Below are positions 1-8,998 of a stretch of 64,000 nt of DNA, piece by piece. This DNA comes from Solirubrobacteraceae bacterium (GTDB lineage: Bacteria; Actinomycetota; Thermoleophilia; Solirubrobacterales; Solirubrobacteraceae): NCBI GenBank assembly GCA_030447275.1, contig JAUJPF010000002.1:1-64000 (forward strand). Reading direction: 5' to 3'. The translations under genes were made by a program, and so were the position numbers. Under the pieces are notes generated by a model. That model was not told the DNA's origin. It did not search any database and saw only the letters and a program-made list of their open reading frames with translations. Each line of letters starts with the position of its first letter. Position 1 is the first letter of the stretch.

Positions 1-12
1 TGCGAGCGCCGT

Positions 13-1083
13 TCACGAGACGGTCAGCAGGTCCTTGCTCAGCGAGCTGATGACGTCGTGCCCGTCGCCGGTCACGACGACGAGGTCCTCGATCCGGACG
101 CCGATCTGGTCCGGGAGGTAGACGCCCGGCTCGACGGTCACGACGTGCCCGGCGACGATCGCGGCGTCGCCCGTCTTCGACAGCCGCGGCTCCTCGTGGA
201 CGTCCATCCCGACGCCGTGCCCGAGTCCGTGGCCGAAGTGCTCCGCGTGGCCGGCCGCGTCGATGACCGCGCGGGCCACCGCGTCGATCTCGCGGCCGAG
301 CGGTCCGGGCCGGACGGCGGCGAGCGCCTCGAGCTGCGCGCGCAGGACGAGGTCGTAGACCGCGCGGTCGCGCGGGTCGAGCTCGCCGGTGGCAACCGTG
401 CGCGTGCAGTCCGACGCGTAGCCGTCCTGCTGCGCGCCCCAGTCGACGACGACGAGCGTCCCCGCCGGGATCGGCACGTCGCGCGGCGTCGCGTGCGGCA
501 GGGCGCCGTGCGGCCCCGCGGCGACGATCGGCGAGAACGACACGCCGTCGGCGCCGCGGCGGCGCATCGCGACCTCGAGGTCGAGCGCGACCTCGCGCTC
601 GGTGCGCCCGACGATCCCGCCCTCGAGGACAACCTCGCGGAACGCCTCGTCGGCCACGCGCGCCGCGGCGCGGATCCGCTCGATCTCGTCGGGCTCCTTG
701 ACGAGCCGCAGCCCCTCGACGACGCCGCCGCCGGGCACCAGCTCGACGCCCTCGCCCACCGCCTCGCCGAGACGCTTGCGCTGCCGCACCGTCACGTGGT
801 CGTCCTCGAACCCGACGCGCGCCGGCAGCCCGCCCTCGACCGCCCGCGCGAGCAGGTCGCTCGCGATCTCCGCATGCCCCCACTCGTCGGCGACCTCGCC
901 GCGCGCCTGGGCGAGGTAGCGGAAGTCGGTGAGGAAGCGCCGCACGCCCGGCCCGACGACGGCCATCCCGTTCGACCCGGTGAACCCGGTCAGCCAGCGC
1001 AGGTTGATCGGCGAGCCGACGATCAGCGCGTCGAGCTCGCGCTCGCGCAGCTCGGCGTCGACGCGCCCGGCCCGCGCGCTCAC
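13..1083 (-). CDS. M24-family metallopeptidase (Xaa-Pro aminopeptidase/dipeptidase type)
   Basis: Cytosolic metallopeptidase of 356 residues predicted to cleave peptide bonds next to proline. The N-terminal third is a creatinase-type domain ('NLRWLTGFTGSNG' near residue 27). The C-terminal pita-bread domain keeps the M24 metal-ligand pattern: 'VVDWGAQ..GYASDCTRT' (two Asp), 'HGLGHGVGMDVHEEP' (His) and Glu residues in 'VEPGVYLP' and 'GVRIEDLV'. It is the last gene of the aroC-aroKB-aroQ run and overlaps the aroQ stop by 4 bases (start GTG or ATG at 1083), so it is probably translationally coupled. In many actinobacteria a peptidase of this family sits between aroQ and efp; efp would lie beyond the window edge. 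Length is usual for the short M24B class. The exact substrate cannot be read from sequence. Confidence 0.9.
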   Translation of the reverse strand: MSARAGRVDAELRERELDALIVGSPINLRWLTGFTGSNGMAVVGPGVRRFLTDFRYLAQARGEVADEWGHAEIASDLLARAVEGGLPARVGFEDDHVTVRQRKRLGEAVGEGVELVPGGGVVEGLRLVKEPDEIERIRAAARVADEAFREVVLEGGIVGRTEREVALDLEVAMRRRGADGVSFSPIVAAGPHGALPHATPRDVPIPAGTLVVVDWGAQQDGYASDCTRTVATGELDPRDRAVYDLVLRAQLEALAAVRPGPLGREIDAVARAVIDAAGHAEHFGHGLGHGVGMDVHEEPRLSKTGDAAIVAGHVVTVEPGVYLPDQIGVRIEDLVVVTGDGHDVISSLSKDLLTVS

Positions 1084-1517
1084 GCGAGCTGCTCCCTGAG
1101 CAGGACGAGGGCGTCGCGGTAGCCGTCGGGGCCCCTGCCGCTCACCGTCGCCACGCAGACGTCACGGATCACCGAGACCCGGCGGAACTCCTCGCGGGTT
1201 TCGACGTCGGACAGGTGGACCTCGATCGCCGGGAGCGCGGTCAGCTCCAGCGCGTCGCGGATCGCGTAGGCGTAGTGCGTCCACGCGCCGGGGTTCAGGA
1301 CGACGCCGTCGGCCAGCCCGTCGATGCGGTGCAGGTGCTCGACGAACTCGCCCTCGTGGTTCGTGTGGAAGAAGCGCGGCTCGAGCCCCAGGTCGCGGGC
1401 GAACCGCTCGACGCGCAGCTCGAGCGCGTTGAAGCTCAGGCCGCCGTACACCGCGGGGTCGCGGCGACCGAGCTGGTCGAGGTTGACCCCGTGCATGACC
1501 TCCACCCGGTTCCTCAC
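1080..1517 (-). CDS. aroQ: type II 3-dehydroquinate dehydratase
   Basis: Third enzyme of the shikimate pathway; converts 3-dehydroquinate to 3-dehydroshikimate and works as a soluble dodecamer. The 145-residue product has the usual type II length and motifs: 'GVNLDQLGRRDPAVYG' near the N-terminus (with the catalytic Tyr in 'VYGG'), 'NHEGEFVEHLH', 'LNPGAWTHYAYAIRDAL' with the catalytic His, and 'EVHLSDVETREEFRRVS' followed by an R-containing lid. I place the start at GTG 1517, which overlaps the TGA of the upstream aroKB gene (GTGA). The stop in turn overlaps the peptidase gene. No sign of damage, in contrast to aroKB. Confidence 0.95.
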   Translation of the reverse strand: MRNRVEVMHGVNLDQLGRRDPAVYGGLSFNALELRVERFARDLGLEPRFFHTNHEGEFVEHLHRIDGLADGVVLNPGAWTHYAYAIRDALELTALPAIEVHLSDVETREEFRRVSVIRDVCVATVSGRGPDGYRDALVLLREQLA

Positions 1518-2978
1518 GCCACCAACTCTTCCACGGCGGCGCGCAGGTCGTCGGCCGCGACCGGCTGGCCGTGCCGCACGTCGCCCGGCGCGGCGACGAG
1601 CACGAACGGGACGTCGGCGCCGGTCCGCTTCTTGTCGCGCCGGGTCACCTCGACGACGGCGTCGACGTCGACGCCGACGCGCGTCGGCAGTCCCCGGGCG
1701 GCGAGCAGGCCCGCGAGCGGCTCGCGCTGGCCGTCCTGGCCGGCGAGCCGCCGCGCGGCGAGCAGCCCGAGCCCGACGGCCCGCCCGTGCGGGAGCCGCT
1801 CGGAGCCGAGGACGGTCGCGCTCGCGTGCGCGGCCGTGTGCCCGAGGGTGAGGTCCTGGCGCAGCCCGCCGTCGCGCGCGGCGGCGGCGACGACCGCGAC
1901 CTTCGTGCGCGCGCAGGCGAAGATGACGTCCTCCTCCGTCCCCTCGGCGCCGCCCGCGACCGCCTCCCACAGCGACCCCGCCGGCGATCAGCGCGGTCTT
2001 CACCACCTCGGCGTACCCCTCGGCCCTGAGCCCGTCGGACAGCGTGTCCAGCGTGTCGACGTCGCACAGCACGGCGAGCGGCTGGTGGTAGGCGCCGACG
2101 TAGTTCTTGGCCTCCGGGAGGTCGACCGCCGTCTTGCCGCCGATCGCCGCGTCGACCATCGCCAGCAGCGTGGTCGGCACCTGCACGATCGGGATCCCGC
2201 GCTGGTAGGTGGCGGCGCAGAACCCGGCCAGGTCGGTGACGCAGCCGCCGCCGACGGCGCGGAGGTGGTCGCCGCGCGTGACGCCGAGGCGGACGAGGTC
2301 GTGCCACACCGCCGTCGCGGTCGCGATCGTCTTCGCGCTCTCCCCCGCCGGCACGACGACGTCCGCGCCCGGCGCCCACAGCGGCTCGACGGTCCGGTCG
2401 GTGAGGACCCAGCCGCGCCGGGCGCCGGCGTCGAGGTCGCGCACCCCGCGGCCGACGATCACCGGGTACTCCGCGCGGCGGCCGCGCGCCCACACCGCGC
2501 GCGCCCCGTCGGGCACCGCCCGCAGCGCACGCGCCGCCGCGCCGCGCTCCGCGGGGACGACGACGTCGGCCACCTCGTCGTAGAGCGCGCGCCGGTGCTC
2601 GAGCCGCGCCACGAACGCCTCGCGGTCGCGGGCCAGCGGCCGCCCGCGAGCCGGCGCAGCGCGCCCACGCGGTCTCGGCGTCGACGTCGAGCAGCACGAC
2701 GCGATGGCCGCGGAGCGCCACGCGCACGAGCGGCGACTCGACCGCGCCGCCGCCGAGCGCCACGATCGCGCCGCCGTCGCGGGCGAGCAGCTCGAGCACG
2801 AGCTCCTCCTCGCGCGGAACTCCTCCTCGCCGTGCGTCGCGAAGAAGTCGTCGAGCGACGTCCCGAGCGCGTCGGCCAGCAGCGCGTCGGCGTCGAGCGC
2901 CTCGGCGCCGGTCTCGGCGGCGAGCTCGCGGGCTGCGGTGGACTTCCCCGCGCCCATGAACCCGACGAGGACGATCAA
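1514..2978 (-). CDS. aroB: fused shikimate kinase / 3-dehydroquinate synthase (AroK-AroB), frameshifted
   Basis: Two shikimate-pathway enzymes in one coding unit. The 5' part (about 2978-2500) is shikimate kinase: Walker A 'GFMGAGKST' and 'LGGGAVESPLVR'. The 3' part (about 2490-1514) is dehydroquinate synthase: 'PAGESAKT', 'RGDHLRAVGGGCVTDLAGF', 'VPTTLLAMVDAAIGGKTAVD', 'EVVKTALIAGG', 'DLTLGHTAAHA' and an 'RRDKK' tail motif. No stop or start separates the two domains; such AroKB fusions are known in other bacteria. As printed, the frame is lost near 2805-2815, twice near 2640-2662, and near 1973-1982, where a GGGG run is one base too long. Reading across these shifts restores all motifs, so I treat them as probable sequence errors. 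TTG start 2978 overlaps the aroC stop (TTGA). Confidence 0.85.
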
Positions 2979-4174
2979 GGGGTCGCGGAGGTGCCGGCGG
3001 GAGCGGCCGCGCGCCGGCGCCAGCCGATCCGCTCGGTGTAGCGCTCCAGGGCCTCGCGCACGTCGTCGATGTGATCGCCGCCGAACTTGTCGCGATACGC
3101 CGCGGCGAGGACGACCGCCACCATCGCCTCGCCGACGACGGCGCCGGCGGGAACGACGCAGGAGTCGGTGCGCTCGCGCAGCGCCTGCGCGGGCTCGTGG
3201 GTCTCGATGTCCACCGAGCGCAGCGGCTGGGTGAGGGTGGGCAGCGGCTTCAGCGCGGCCCGGCAGACGAGCGGCTCGCCGGTCGTCATGCCGCCCTCGA
3301 GCCCGCCGCTGTGGTTCGTCTCGCGGTAAAAACCACGCACGTCGGTGAAGAAGATCTCGTCGTGGGCCTGCGACCCGGGCTTGGCCGCCAGCTCGAAGCC
3401 CTCCCCCAGCCCGACGCCCTTGCACGACTGGATCGAGGCGAGGGCCATCGCCAGCCGGCCGTCGAGGCGCTCCTCCCACGACACGTGCGATCCGGCGCCG
3501 GGGACGACACCGTACGCGCGGACCTCGAAGACGCCGCCGATCGACTCGTTGGCCTTGCGCTGCACGTTGATGTGCTCGACCATCGCCGCCGACGCGGCCG
3601 GGTCGAGGCAGCGGACCGGGTCGTCGTCGACCCCGGCGAACGCGCCGAGCTCGAGCGGCTCGGGCACCGCGGCGACGACGGGGCCGATCTGCACGACGTG
3701 CGAGACGACGTGCACGCCGAGCGCGCCGAGGAACGCCTTGGCCAGCGCGCCGCCGGCCACGCGGGCCGCGGTCTCGCGCGCGCTCGCCCGCTCGAGGATG
3801 TTGCGCACGTCCGTCGTGCGGTACTTCCACGTCCCGACGAGGTCGGCGTGGCCGGGGCGCGGGAGGTGGACCTCGTCGACCGCGCCGTTGACCGGCCACG
3901 GGTTCATCCGCTCCTCCCAGTTGGCGTAGTCGGCGTTCGGCACCGACAGCGCGACCGGGCCGCCCAGCGTGGCCCCGTGGCGGACGCCCGCGGTCACGAG
4001 CGCGTGGTCTGACTCGATCTTCATCCGGCCGCCGCGCCCGTGGCCGAGCTGGCGGCGAGCCATGTCGCGGTCGATCGCCTCCCGGTCCAGGCGCAGCCCG
4101 GCCGGAAGGCCCTCGACGACGCACGTCAGCCCGGGCCCATGCGACTCCCCGGCGGTTGTCAGCCTCAGCCCCAT
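2975..4174 (-). CDS. aroC: chorismate synthase
   Basis: Last enzyme of the shikimate pathway: EPSP to chorismate, using reduced FMN. The 399-residue protein opens with 'LRLTTAGESHG', the classic chorismate synthase signature, and carries 'RRQLGHGRGGRMKIESD', 'GVRHGATLGGPVAL', 'RPGHADLVGTWKY' and 'ERASARETAARVA', all at expected spacing. It begins 14 bases after the stop of the pilus-associated gene upstream and its stop overlaps the TTG start of aroKB, so aroC, aroKB, aroQ and the peptidase gene read as one operon that may also extend from the pilus genes. Reads cleanly with no frame problem. Confidence 0.96.
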   Translation of the reverse strand: MGLRLTTAGESHGPGLTCVVEGLPAGLRLDREAIDRDMARRQLGHGRGGRMKIESDHALVTAGVRHGATLGGPVALSVPNADYANWEERMNPWPVNGAVDEVHLPRPGHADLVGTWKYRTTDVRNILERASARETAARVAGGALAKAFLGALGVHVVSHVVQIGPVVAAVPEPLELGAFAGVDDDPVRCLDPAASAAMVEHINVQRKANESIGGVFEVRAYGVVPGAGSHVSWEERLDGRLAMALASIQSCKGVGLGEGFELAAKPGSQAHDEIFFTDVRGFYRETNHSGGLEGGMTTGEPLVCRAALKPLPTLTQPLRSVDIETHEPAQALRERTDSCVVPAGAVVGEAMVAVVLAAAYRDKFGGDHIDDVREALERYTERIGWRRRAAAPAGTSATP

Positions 4175-4187
4175 ACGGGGCGAGAGC

Positions 4188-5606
4188 CTACTTCGCGGGG
4201 ATCAGCTTCCCCTTGGACGACGAGTAGCTGATGTCGCTGACGAGCCCGCCCACCTCGGTGATCAGGCGCCGCAGCACGAGGCGGCCGGCGGGCGACTCGC
4301 GCTCGAGCATCCGCTTCGCCTCGGCGGGCGTCTCGGCCTCGAGCTGCGTGATCGCGTCGATGTCGAGCTGGTACTCGGCGGTCTGGCCGTCGAGCGTCGG
4401 CACGTCGAGCAGGCCGCTCTGGCCCGGCCGCAGCTCGACCCGCGTGCAGTCCTCCGGTGTCGGGTTGCAGACGGCGTCGCCGGCGACGGCGGCGCCCGAC
4501 GGGTTGAGGAAGAGCGCCTTCGGGTCGTCGTCGTCGCCCATGACCCCGAGGTACAGGAAGGCCGGAGCCTCGGTCGAGGGCAGCGGCGTGAGCCGCGCGA
4601 GGTTGTAGCGCTTGACGAGCTCGCCCGGACGCCCGAACTGGAGGTCCGTGCGGAAGCCGCCGAACAGGGCGTCGTCCTCGGCGCCCGCGGCGGCGCTCGG
4701 GATGAGCACGCCGAGGTCGCGCGAGTAGGCGATGTTCGCGACGTCGACCTGCTTGGTGTCGATCGCGCTGCGCAGCACCTCGCGGCCCTCGATGGACTCG
4801 CGCGAGCGGGCGCTCGCCGCGGCCGTCGGGCTGCCGGCGCGCACGCGCGCCACCCGGACCATGTCGAGCTGGTACTGGACGACCGTGCCCTCGGGCGTGG
4901 TGACGTCGAAGAACTCGGTCTCGCCCGCCTGCATCTCGACGCGCTCGCAGTTGGCCGGCGACGGCTTGCAGCTGCCGTCGCCCGTCGCCTCGGCGTCCGA
5001 GGAGACGAGGAACAGCGCGGTCTCGCCGTCGGCGAGGACGCCCATGAAGACGAAGAACGGGTCGGCGGCCGAGGGCAGCGGGGACAGGCGCGGGACGTTG
5101 TTGCGCGAGGAGAGGCTGCCGTCGCGGCCGAAGCGGATGTCGACGCGGTAGCTGTCGCGGGCGCTGGTCTTCGGGACCGCGGGGCCGCCGCCGCCGACCG
5201 GGATCAGGTCGACGTCGTCGAGCGCGGGCAGGCCGCCCGTGACGTCCAGCCCGGCGCCGGTGGCGCCTGCGCCGAGGCCGCCGCTGCTGCCGCTGCCGCC
5301 GCTGCCGCCGGTGGTCGCGCCGGACACGGTGACGCCGGTCGACGTCTCGGCGGGCGGCGCGACGTCCTTCTGGCGGAACGGGTTGCGGCCGATGGGCGTG
5401 CGGCCGCCGATCGGCTCGTCGCTGGCGACGGAGACCATCGGGCTCGTGCCCGTGGACGGCTCGGTCGACGCCTGCGGCGCGGGCGGCGCCTGGACGTCGC
5501 CCGAGAGGAGGACGGGCACGGCCACGAGCGCCGCGAGCAGCACGAGCGCCACCGGCCAGAGCCGGCGCGCGACGAGGTCGCTCAGCAGGTTGCGCACGAA
5601 GCTCAC
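4188..5606 (-). CDS. pilus-operon membrane protein with duplicated extracytoplasmic domain (PilP position)
   Basis: A 472-residue protein at the end of the pilM-N-O series, where proteobacteria have pilP. I see one N-terminal transmembrane segment (about residues 13-33), a Ser/Gly/Thr-rich linker to about residue 130, and two related domains of about 130 residues. Each has a '(V)D(I)xFGR' opening, 'RLSPLPSAADPFFVF' or 'RLTPLPSTEAPAFLY', a Cys pair ('CKPSPANCERVEM' / 'CNPTPEDCTRVEL') and a 'YQLD' end. The duplication and Cys pairs suggest an exported, disulfide-stabilised protein bridging the inner-membrane PilMNO complex. GTG start 5606 overlaps the pilO stop and follows a good GGAGGA Shine-Dalgarno. 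No close match to PilP itself is visible; the role is inferred from position. Confidence 0.75.
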   Translation of the reverse strand: MSFVRNLLSDLVARRLWPVALVLLAALVAVPVLLSGDVQAPPAPQASTEPSTGTSPMVSVASDEPIGGRTPIGRNPFRQKDVAPPAETSTGVTVSGATTGGSGGSGSSGGLGAGATGAGLDVTGGLPALDDVDLIPVGGGGPAVPKTSARDSYRVDIRFGRDGSLSSRNNVPRLSPLPSAADPFFVFMGVLADGETALFLVSSDAEATGDGSCKPSPANCERVEMQAGETEFFDVTTPEGTVVQYQLDMVRVARVRAGSPTAAASARSRESIEGREVLRSAIDTKQVDVANIAYSRDLGVLIPSAAAGAEDDALFGGFRTDLQFGRPGELVKRYNLARLTPLPSTEAPAFLYLGVMGDDDDPKALFLNPSGAAVAGDAVCNPTPEDCTRVELRPGQSGLLDVPTLDGQTAEYQLDIDAITQLEAETPAEAKRMLERESPAGRLVLRRLITEVGGLVSDISYSSSKGKLIPAK

Positions 5607-6406
5607 GGGACGATTCCTCCGGCAGTTGCGGTCGACGGGCGCGGACCCTGGGCGGGGGCGCCGGCGTTCTGGGTGGTGGGGGAGCCGGGGGTCCCGGCGG
5701 GTCCGCCCGGCTCGGCGCCGCCGAAGGCGCCCTCGTCCGGCGGCAGGACGTAGCTGGTGGCCATGACCGAGGCCTGGATGTACGGCCACTGGCGCAGCTT
5801 GCTCCGCTTCAGGCCGAAGCCGTCGACGGTCAGCAGGCGCCCGGCGACGCGGAGGTCCGCGTCGGCGGAGATGGAGCCGGTGAAGCGCTCGATCGCCGAC
5901 AGCATGCGCTCCATCTGGAAGAAGTCGCCCTCGAAGTTGAACGCGAACGGCATCGTCGGGAAGCCGGCGGGGCCGATCGCCGACCCGGGCGGCGCCACGG
6001 CCGCGGCCGCCTGCGTGGCCGGCACCTTGCCGTCGGCCGAAGGCGCGGGCGCCGAGGCGGCGGCGCCGCCGCCGGCGTCGGTGCGCAGCTTGACCGAGCG
6101 GAAGTCGACCCGGGTCCTGTCGGCGGCGTCCTCGAGCTGGTAGACGAGCGAGGGGACCTGGTCGTCGACGGGGACGGCCTTGCCGAGCCGGGCGACGGTC
6201 GCGTAGTCCCCGGCGAACCCGCGGCGGGCCTCCTCGCCCTCGCGCACCTTGACCATCGCGGCGTCGAGGCGCTTCTGGGCGCCGGCGACCTGCGCCTGGA
6301 CCTGCTTGAGCTCCTCGCGCTTCGGCTTCAGCGCGACGAACCAGTAGCCGGCGAGGATGGCGACGACGCCGAGGACGCCGATCAGGATGCGATCGCGCTG
6401 CGTCAC
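5603..6406 (-). CDS. pilO: type IV pilus assembly protein PilO-like
   Basis: Predicted bitopic inner-membrane protein of the pilus alignment complex, 267 residues. It has one N-terminal membrane helix ('ILIGVLGVVAILAGYWFVAL'), then a coiled-coil stretch ('KREELKQVQAQVAGAQKRL'), an Ala/Pro-rich loop, and a ferredoxin-like core with 'FAFNFEGDFFQMERMLSAIE' typical of PilO/GspM. The C-terminus is a Pro/Gly-rich tail. GTG 6406 overlaps the pilN stop (GTGA), and its own stop overlaps the next gene, so pilN-pilO-4188 gene are translationally coupled. It should pair with PilN and anchor PilM to the cell envelope. Confidence 0.88.
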   Translation of the reverse strand: MTQRDRILIGVLGVVAILAGYWFVALKPKREELKQVQAQVAGAQKRLDAAMVKVREGEEARRGFAGDYATVARLGKAVPVDDQVPSLVYQLEDAADRTRVDFRSVKLRTDAGGGAAASAPAPSADGKVPATQAAAAVAPPGSAIGPAGFPTMPFAFNFEGDFFQMERMLSAIERFTGSISADADLRVAGRLLTVDGFGLKRSKLRQWPYIQASVMATSYVLPPDEGAFGGAEPGGPAGTPGSPTTQNAGAPAQGPRPSTATAGGIVP

Positions 6407-7143
6407 TTCGTCTCCCCCTTGGCGTTGGCGTTGGCGGCCGGCGCCGCGGCGCTGGTGGCCGACGGGCCGCTGGTGGTCGCCGTCGAGCGCTCGAAGAACA
6501 CGACAGCCTCGAACTTCGGGATGCGGATGTTGCCCTGGCGGCAGTCCTCGCTCTCGTTGGCGTTCGTGCCGCCGCCGCCCTGGTCGGTGCTCTTCTCCGA
6601 GATGGCGAGGCTGACGCGCGTGACACCCTCGACCGAGCGCAGCCGCGCGAGGTACTCGGCGACGCCGTTCTGCCCGGTGCTGCACCCGACGAGCTCGATG
6701 GCCGGCACCGCGAGCGCGTTGCGCAACGTCGAGGTGCTGCCGCTGGAGACGTCGTCGACGGTGACGCCGGGGGCGACGGTGCCGACGACCTGGGCGAGCC
6801 AGACGTTCGCGGGGAGCGTGCGCGAGACCTCGCGGATCGCGTACGGCCAGTTGAAGCGGCTGCGCGAGAGGCTCGAGACGGTCTCGACGCGCTTGTCGGC
6901 CATGCTCGCGAACTTCGCGTACGGCTCGAGCTCGCCGGCGCGGTTCTCGGCCGACACCGCCTCGGCCTGCACGCGGACCAGGTCGTTCTTGGCGTCGGTC
7001 ACGCGGGCGCCGGCGATCGTCCACGCGGCGACGAGCGCCACGGCGACGGCGAGCGCCCCGAGGACGACGTAGACGGCGCCGCCGGTGCGCCCGACGGGCG
7101 CGCCCTTGCGGAGATCGTCCGGGATGAGGTTGACGGCCCTCAC
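6403..7143 (-). CDS. pilN: type IV pilus assembly protein PilN-like
   Basis: Inner-membrane partner of PilO, 246 residues. The N-terminus 'VNLIPDDLRKG' matches the conserved PilN cytoplasmic peptide (INLLP-type) that docks into PilM. A membrane segment follows (about residues 22-46), then a coiled coil and a 'LPANVWLAQV' region typical of PilN. The C-terminal tail is Ala/Asn-rich and low complexity. It overlaps pilM upstream (ATGA) and pilO downstream. Length is somewhat above the usual 180-220 residues because of the C-terminal tail. Confidence 0.9.
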   Translation of the reverse strand: MRAVNLIPDDLRKGAPVGRTGGAVYVVLGALAVAVALVAAWTIAGARVTDAKNDLVRVQAEAVSAENRAGELEPYAKFASMADKRVETVSSLSRSRFNWPYAIREVSRTLPANVWLAQVVGTVAPGVTVDDVSSGSTSTLRNALAVPAIELVGCSTGQNGVAEYLARLRSVEGVTRVSLAISEKSTDQGGGGTNANESEDCRQGNIRIPKFEAVVFFERSTATTSGPSATSAAAPAANANAKGETK

Positions 7144-8174
7144 GCCGCGGCCTCCTCGACGGCCAGGCCGGCGGCGATCGCGAAGCGGGCGCCGTGGGCC
7201 TCGCTCGGGCCGCCGGGCACGATGCCGGGGACGACCGGGAGGCCCAGCTCCTCGGCCAGCGCCTCGGCGAAGCCGGGGACGCCGACGACCGAGCCGGTCA
7301 GGACGGCGCGCTCGACCGGCCTGCGCTCGCCCGAGGCGTGATGGAAGTCCAGCGAGGCGCGGGCCTCGGCGGCGATGCGGCGGACGCCCTCGACGAGGAC
7401 GGAGCGGGCCTGCCCCGACTCCTCCTCGGACCCGGGCTCGATCGGGCCGTCGAGGCCGACGGAGACGAGCAGGTGGCGGGCCTCCTCGACGGGGATGCCG
7501 CGGCGCTCGGCGAGGATGCCGGCCATCCCTTCGAGGCCGCTGCCCGAGACGCGGGTGAACTCGACGGTGCCGCCCTCGGCGATGGCCAGGTTCGACAGCC
7601 CGCCGACGGCGAGGAAGAGCGTGGGCGCCTGGTCGCCGCCGCCGACGGCGCGGACCATCGCGAAGGCCGAGAGGTCGATGCCCTCCGGGCGCAGGCCGGC
7701 GGCGCGGATGGCGAGCAGGACCTGCTCGACCATCTGGCGGCGGGCCGCGACGAGGACGACGCGCTGGCGCGGGCCCTCCGGGGTCTCGACGATGCCGAGC
7801 GCGTGGAAGTCGATGACGGCCTCGTCGAGCGGCATCGGCAGCTCGTCCTGGGCGGTGAACCGCACGGCGGCCTCGAGCTCCTTCGGATCCTCGATCGGCG
7901 GAAGCTCCAGCGTGCGGACGACGATGCGCTGGTTGGCGACGCCGACGCGGACGCGGCGGTCGAGCTTGTGCTCGGCGAAGAGGTCGCGGAGGACCTCGGC
8001 CAGCGCGTCGACGTCGGCGACCTCGCCGTCGCGGACGACGTTCGGCGGCAGCGACGCAGCCGCCGTCGTCAGGACGGTCAGCGGGCCGTCGGGGGCGACC
8101 TGCGCCGCGGCGACGGCGCCGGGCTCGATGTCGAGGCCTACGAGGGCGCGGGGGGTCTTCGAAGTGCGGCGCAC
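7140..8174 (-). CDS. pilM: type IV pilus assembly ATPase-like protein PilM
   Basis: Cytoplasmic actin-like (FtsA fold) protein that binds the PilN tail; 344 residues. Visible features include 'ALVGLDIEPGAVAAAQV' at the N-terminus (phosphate-1 region), 'RVGVANQRIVVRTLELP', 'RFTAQDELPMPLDEAVIDF' (the PilM signature region), 'VVLVAARRQMVEQ' and a C-terminal 'RAVLTGSVVGVPGFAEAL'. I chose GTG 8174, preceded by a GTAAGGG ribosome site, because it gives the usual N-terminus. It lies about 50 bases after the prepilin peptidase stop and overlaps pilN. Confidence 0.9.
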   Translation of the reverse strand: MRRTSKTPRALVGLDIEPGAVAAAQVAPDGPLTVLTTAAASLPPNVVRDGEVADVDALAEVLRDLFAEHKLDRRVRVGVANQRIVVRTLELPPIEDPKELEAAVRFTAQDELPMPLDEAVIDFHALGIVETPEGPRQRVVLVAARRQMVEQVLLAIRAAGLRPEGIDLSAFAMVRAVGGGDQAPTLFLAVGGLSNLAIAEGGTVEFTRVSGSGLEGMAGILAERRGIPVEEARHLLVSVGLDGPIEPGSEEESGQARSVLVEGVRRIAAEARASLDFHHASGERRPVERAVLTGSVVGVPGFAEALAEELGLPVVPGIVPGGPSEAHGARFAIAAGLAVEEAAA

Positions 8175-8227
8175 GGTGGCCCTTACGTCGGTCTGCGGGC
8201 GGGGATCTTGAGCGTCGCGCGCGGCGG

Positions 8228-8986
8228 CTAGCCGAGCGTCGAGAGGTACCACTCGACGACCGGCTCGCCGGCCAGGACGGCGACCACGCCGCCCAGGGCG
8301 AGGAACACGCCGAACGGCACCGCCGTCTTGCGACCGGCGGCCATTCCGACCCTGCCGACGATGATGGCGCCGACGAGCGTTCCGCTCACCAGCGCGACCG
8401 CCACGGCCACGGCCACCGAGGAGCCGAGGAAGACGCCGAGGACGGCGAGCAGCTTCGCGTCGCCCATGCCCATGCCGCGCGGCATCAGGAGCGCGACGAG
8501 CCCGATCGTGCCGCCGGCGATCGCCGCGGCCAGCAGCCGGTCGGGCTGCCCCGCGGGGTCGATGGCGAAGCCGAGCACCATGCCGGCGACGAACGCTGGG
8601 TACGTGATGCGGTTCGGCAGGATCTGGCGGTCGAAGTCGATGAGCGCGAGCGGGACGAGGATCGTCACCAGCGCGAGCCCGAGCACGAGCTTCGTCGTGT
8701 CCGCGTGGTGGACCGCCGCGACGGCGACCCAGAGGGCCGCGGTCCCCGCCTCGACGAGCGGATAGCGCGCGCTGATCGGCGCGGCGCACGACCGGCAGCG
8801 CCCGCGCAGCAGCAGCCACGAGAGCACCGGGACGTTGTCGTAGGGCTTGACGGGGGTGGCGCACGACGGGCAGGCCGAGCGCGGCTTGACGAGCGACCGG
8901 CGGTCGGGGAGCCGGTGTGCGACGACGTTCAGGAACGACCCGATGACGAGGCCGAAGAGCGCGACGGGGACGATCGCGAGGGGCAA
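8228..8986 (-). CDS. pilD: prepilin peptidase (A24 family)
   Basis: Bifunctional inner-membrane aspartic protease that cleaves prepilins at Gly-Phe and N-methylates the new N-terminus. 252 residues with the conserved 'GSFLNVVAHRLP' start, two CxxC pairs ('CPSCATP', 'CRSCAAP') of the methylase zinc loop, and the catalytic aspartates in 'LALIDFDRQILPN' and 'GMGMGDAKLL'. About seven hydrophobic helices. It follows the PilX-like gene and precedes pilM, so the processing enzyme, its pilin substrates and the assembly platform are encoded together. Confidence 0.95.
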   Translation of the reverse strand: MPLAIVPVALFGLVIGSFLNVVAHRLPDRRSLVKPRSACPSCATPVKPYDNVPVLSWLLLRGRCRSCAAPISARYPLVEAGTAALWVAVAAVHHADTTKLVLGLALVTILVPLALIDFDRQILPNRITYPAFVAGMVLGFAIDPAGQPDRLLAAAIAGGTIGLVALLMPRGMGMGDAKLLAVLGVFLGSSVAVAVAVALVSGTLVGAIIVGRVGMAAGRKTAVPFGVFLALGGVVAVLAGEPVVEWYLSTLG

Positions 8987-8998
8987 GACGGGTCCTTT

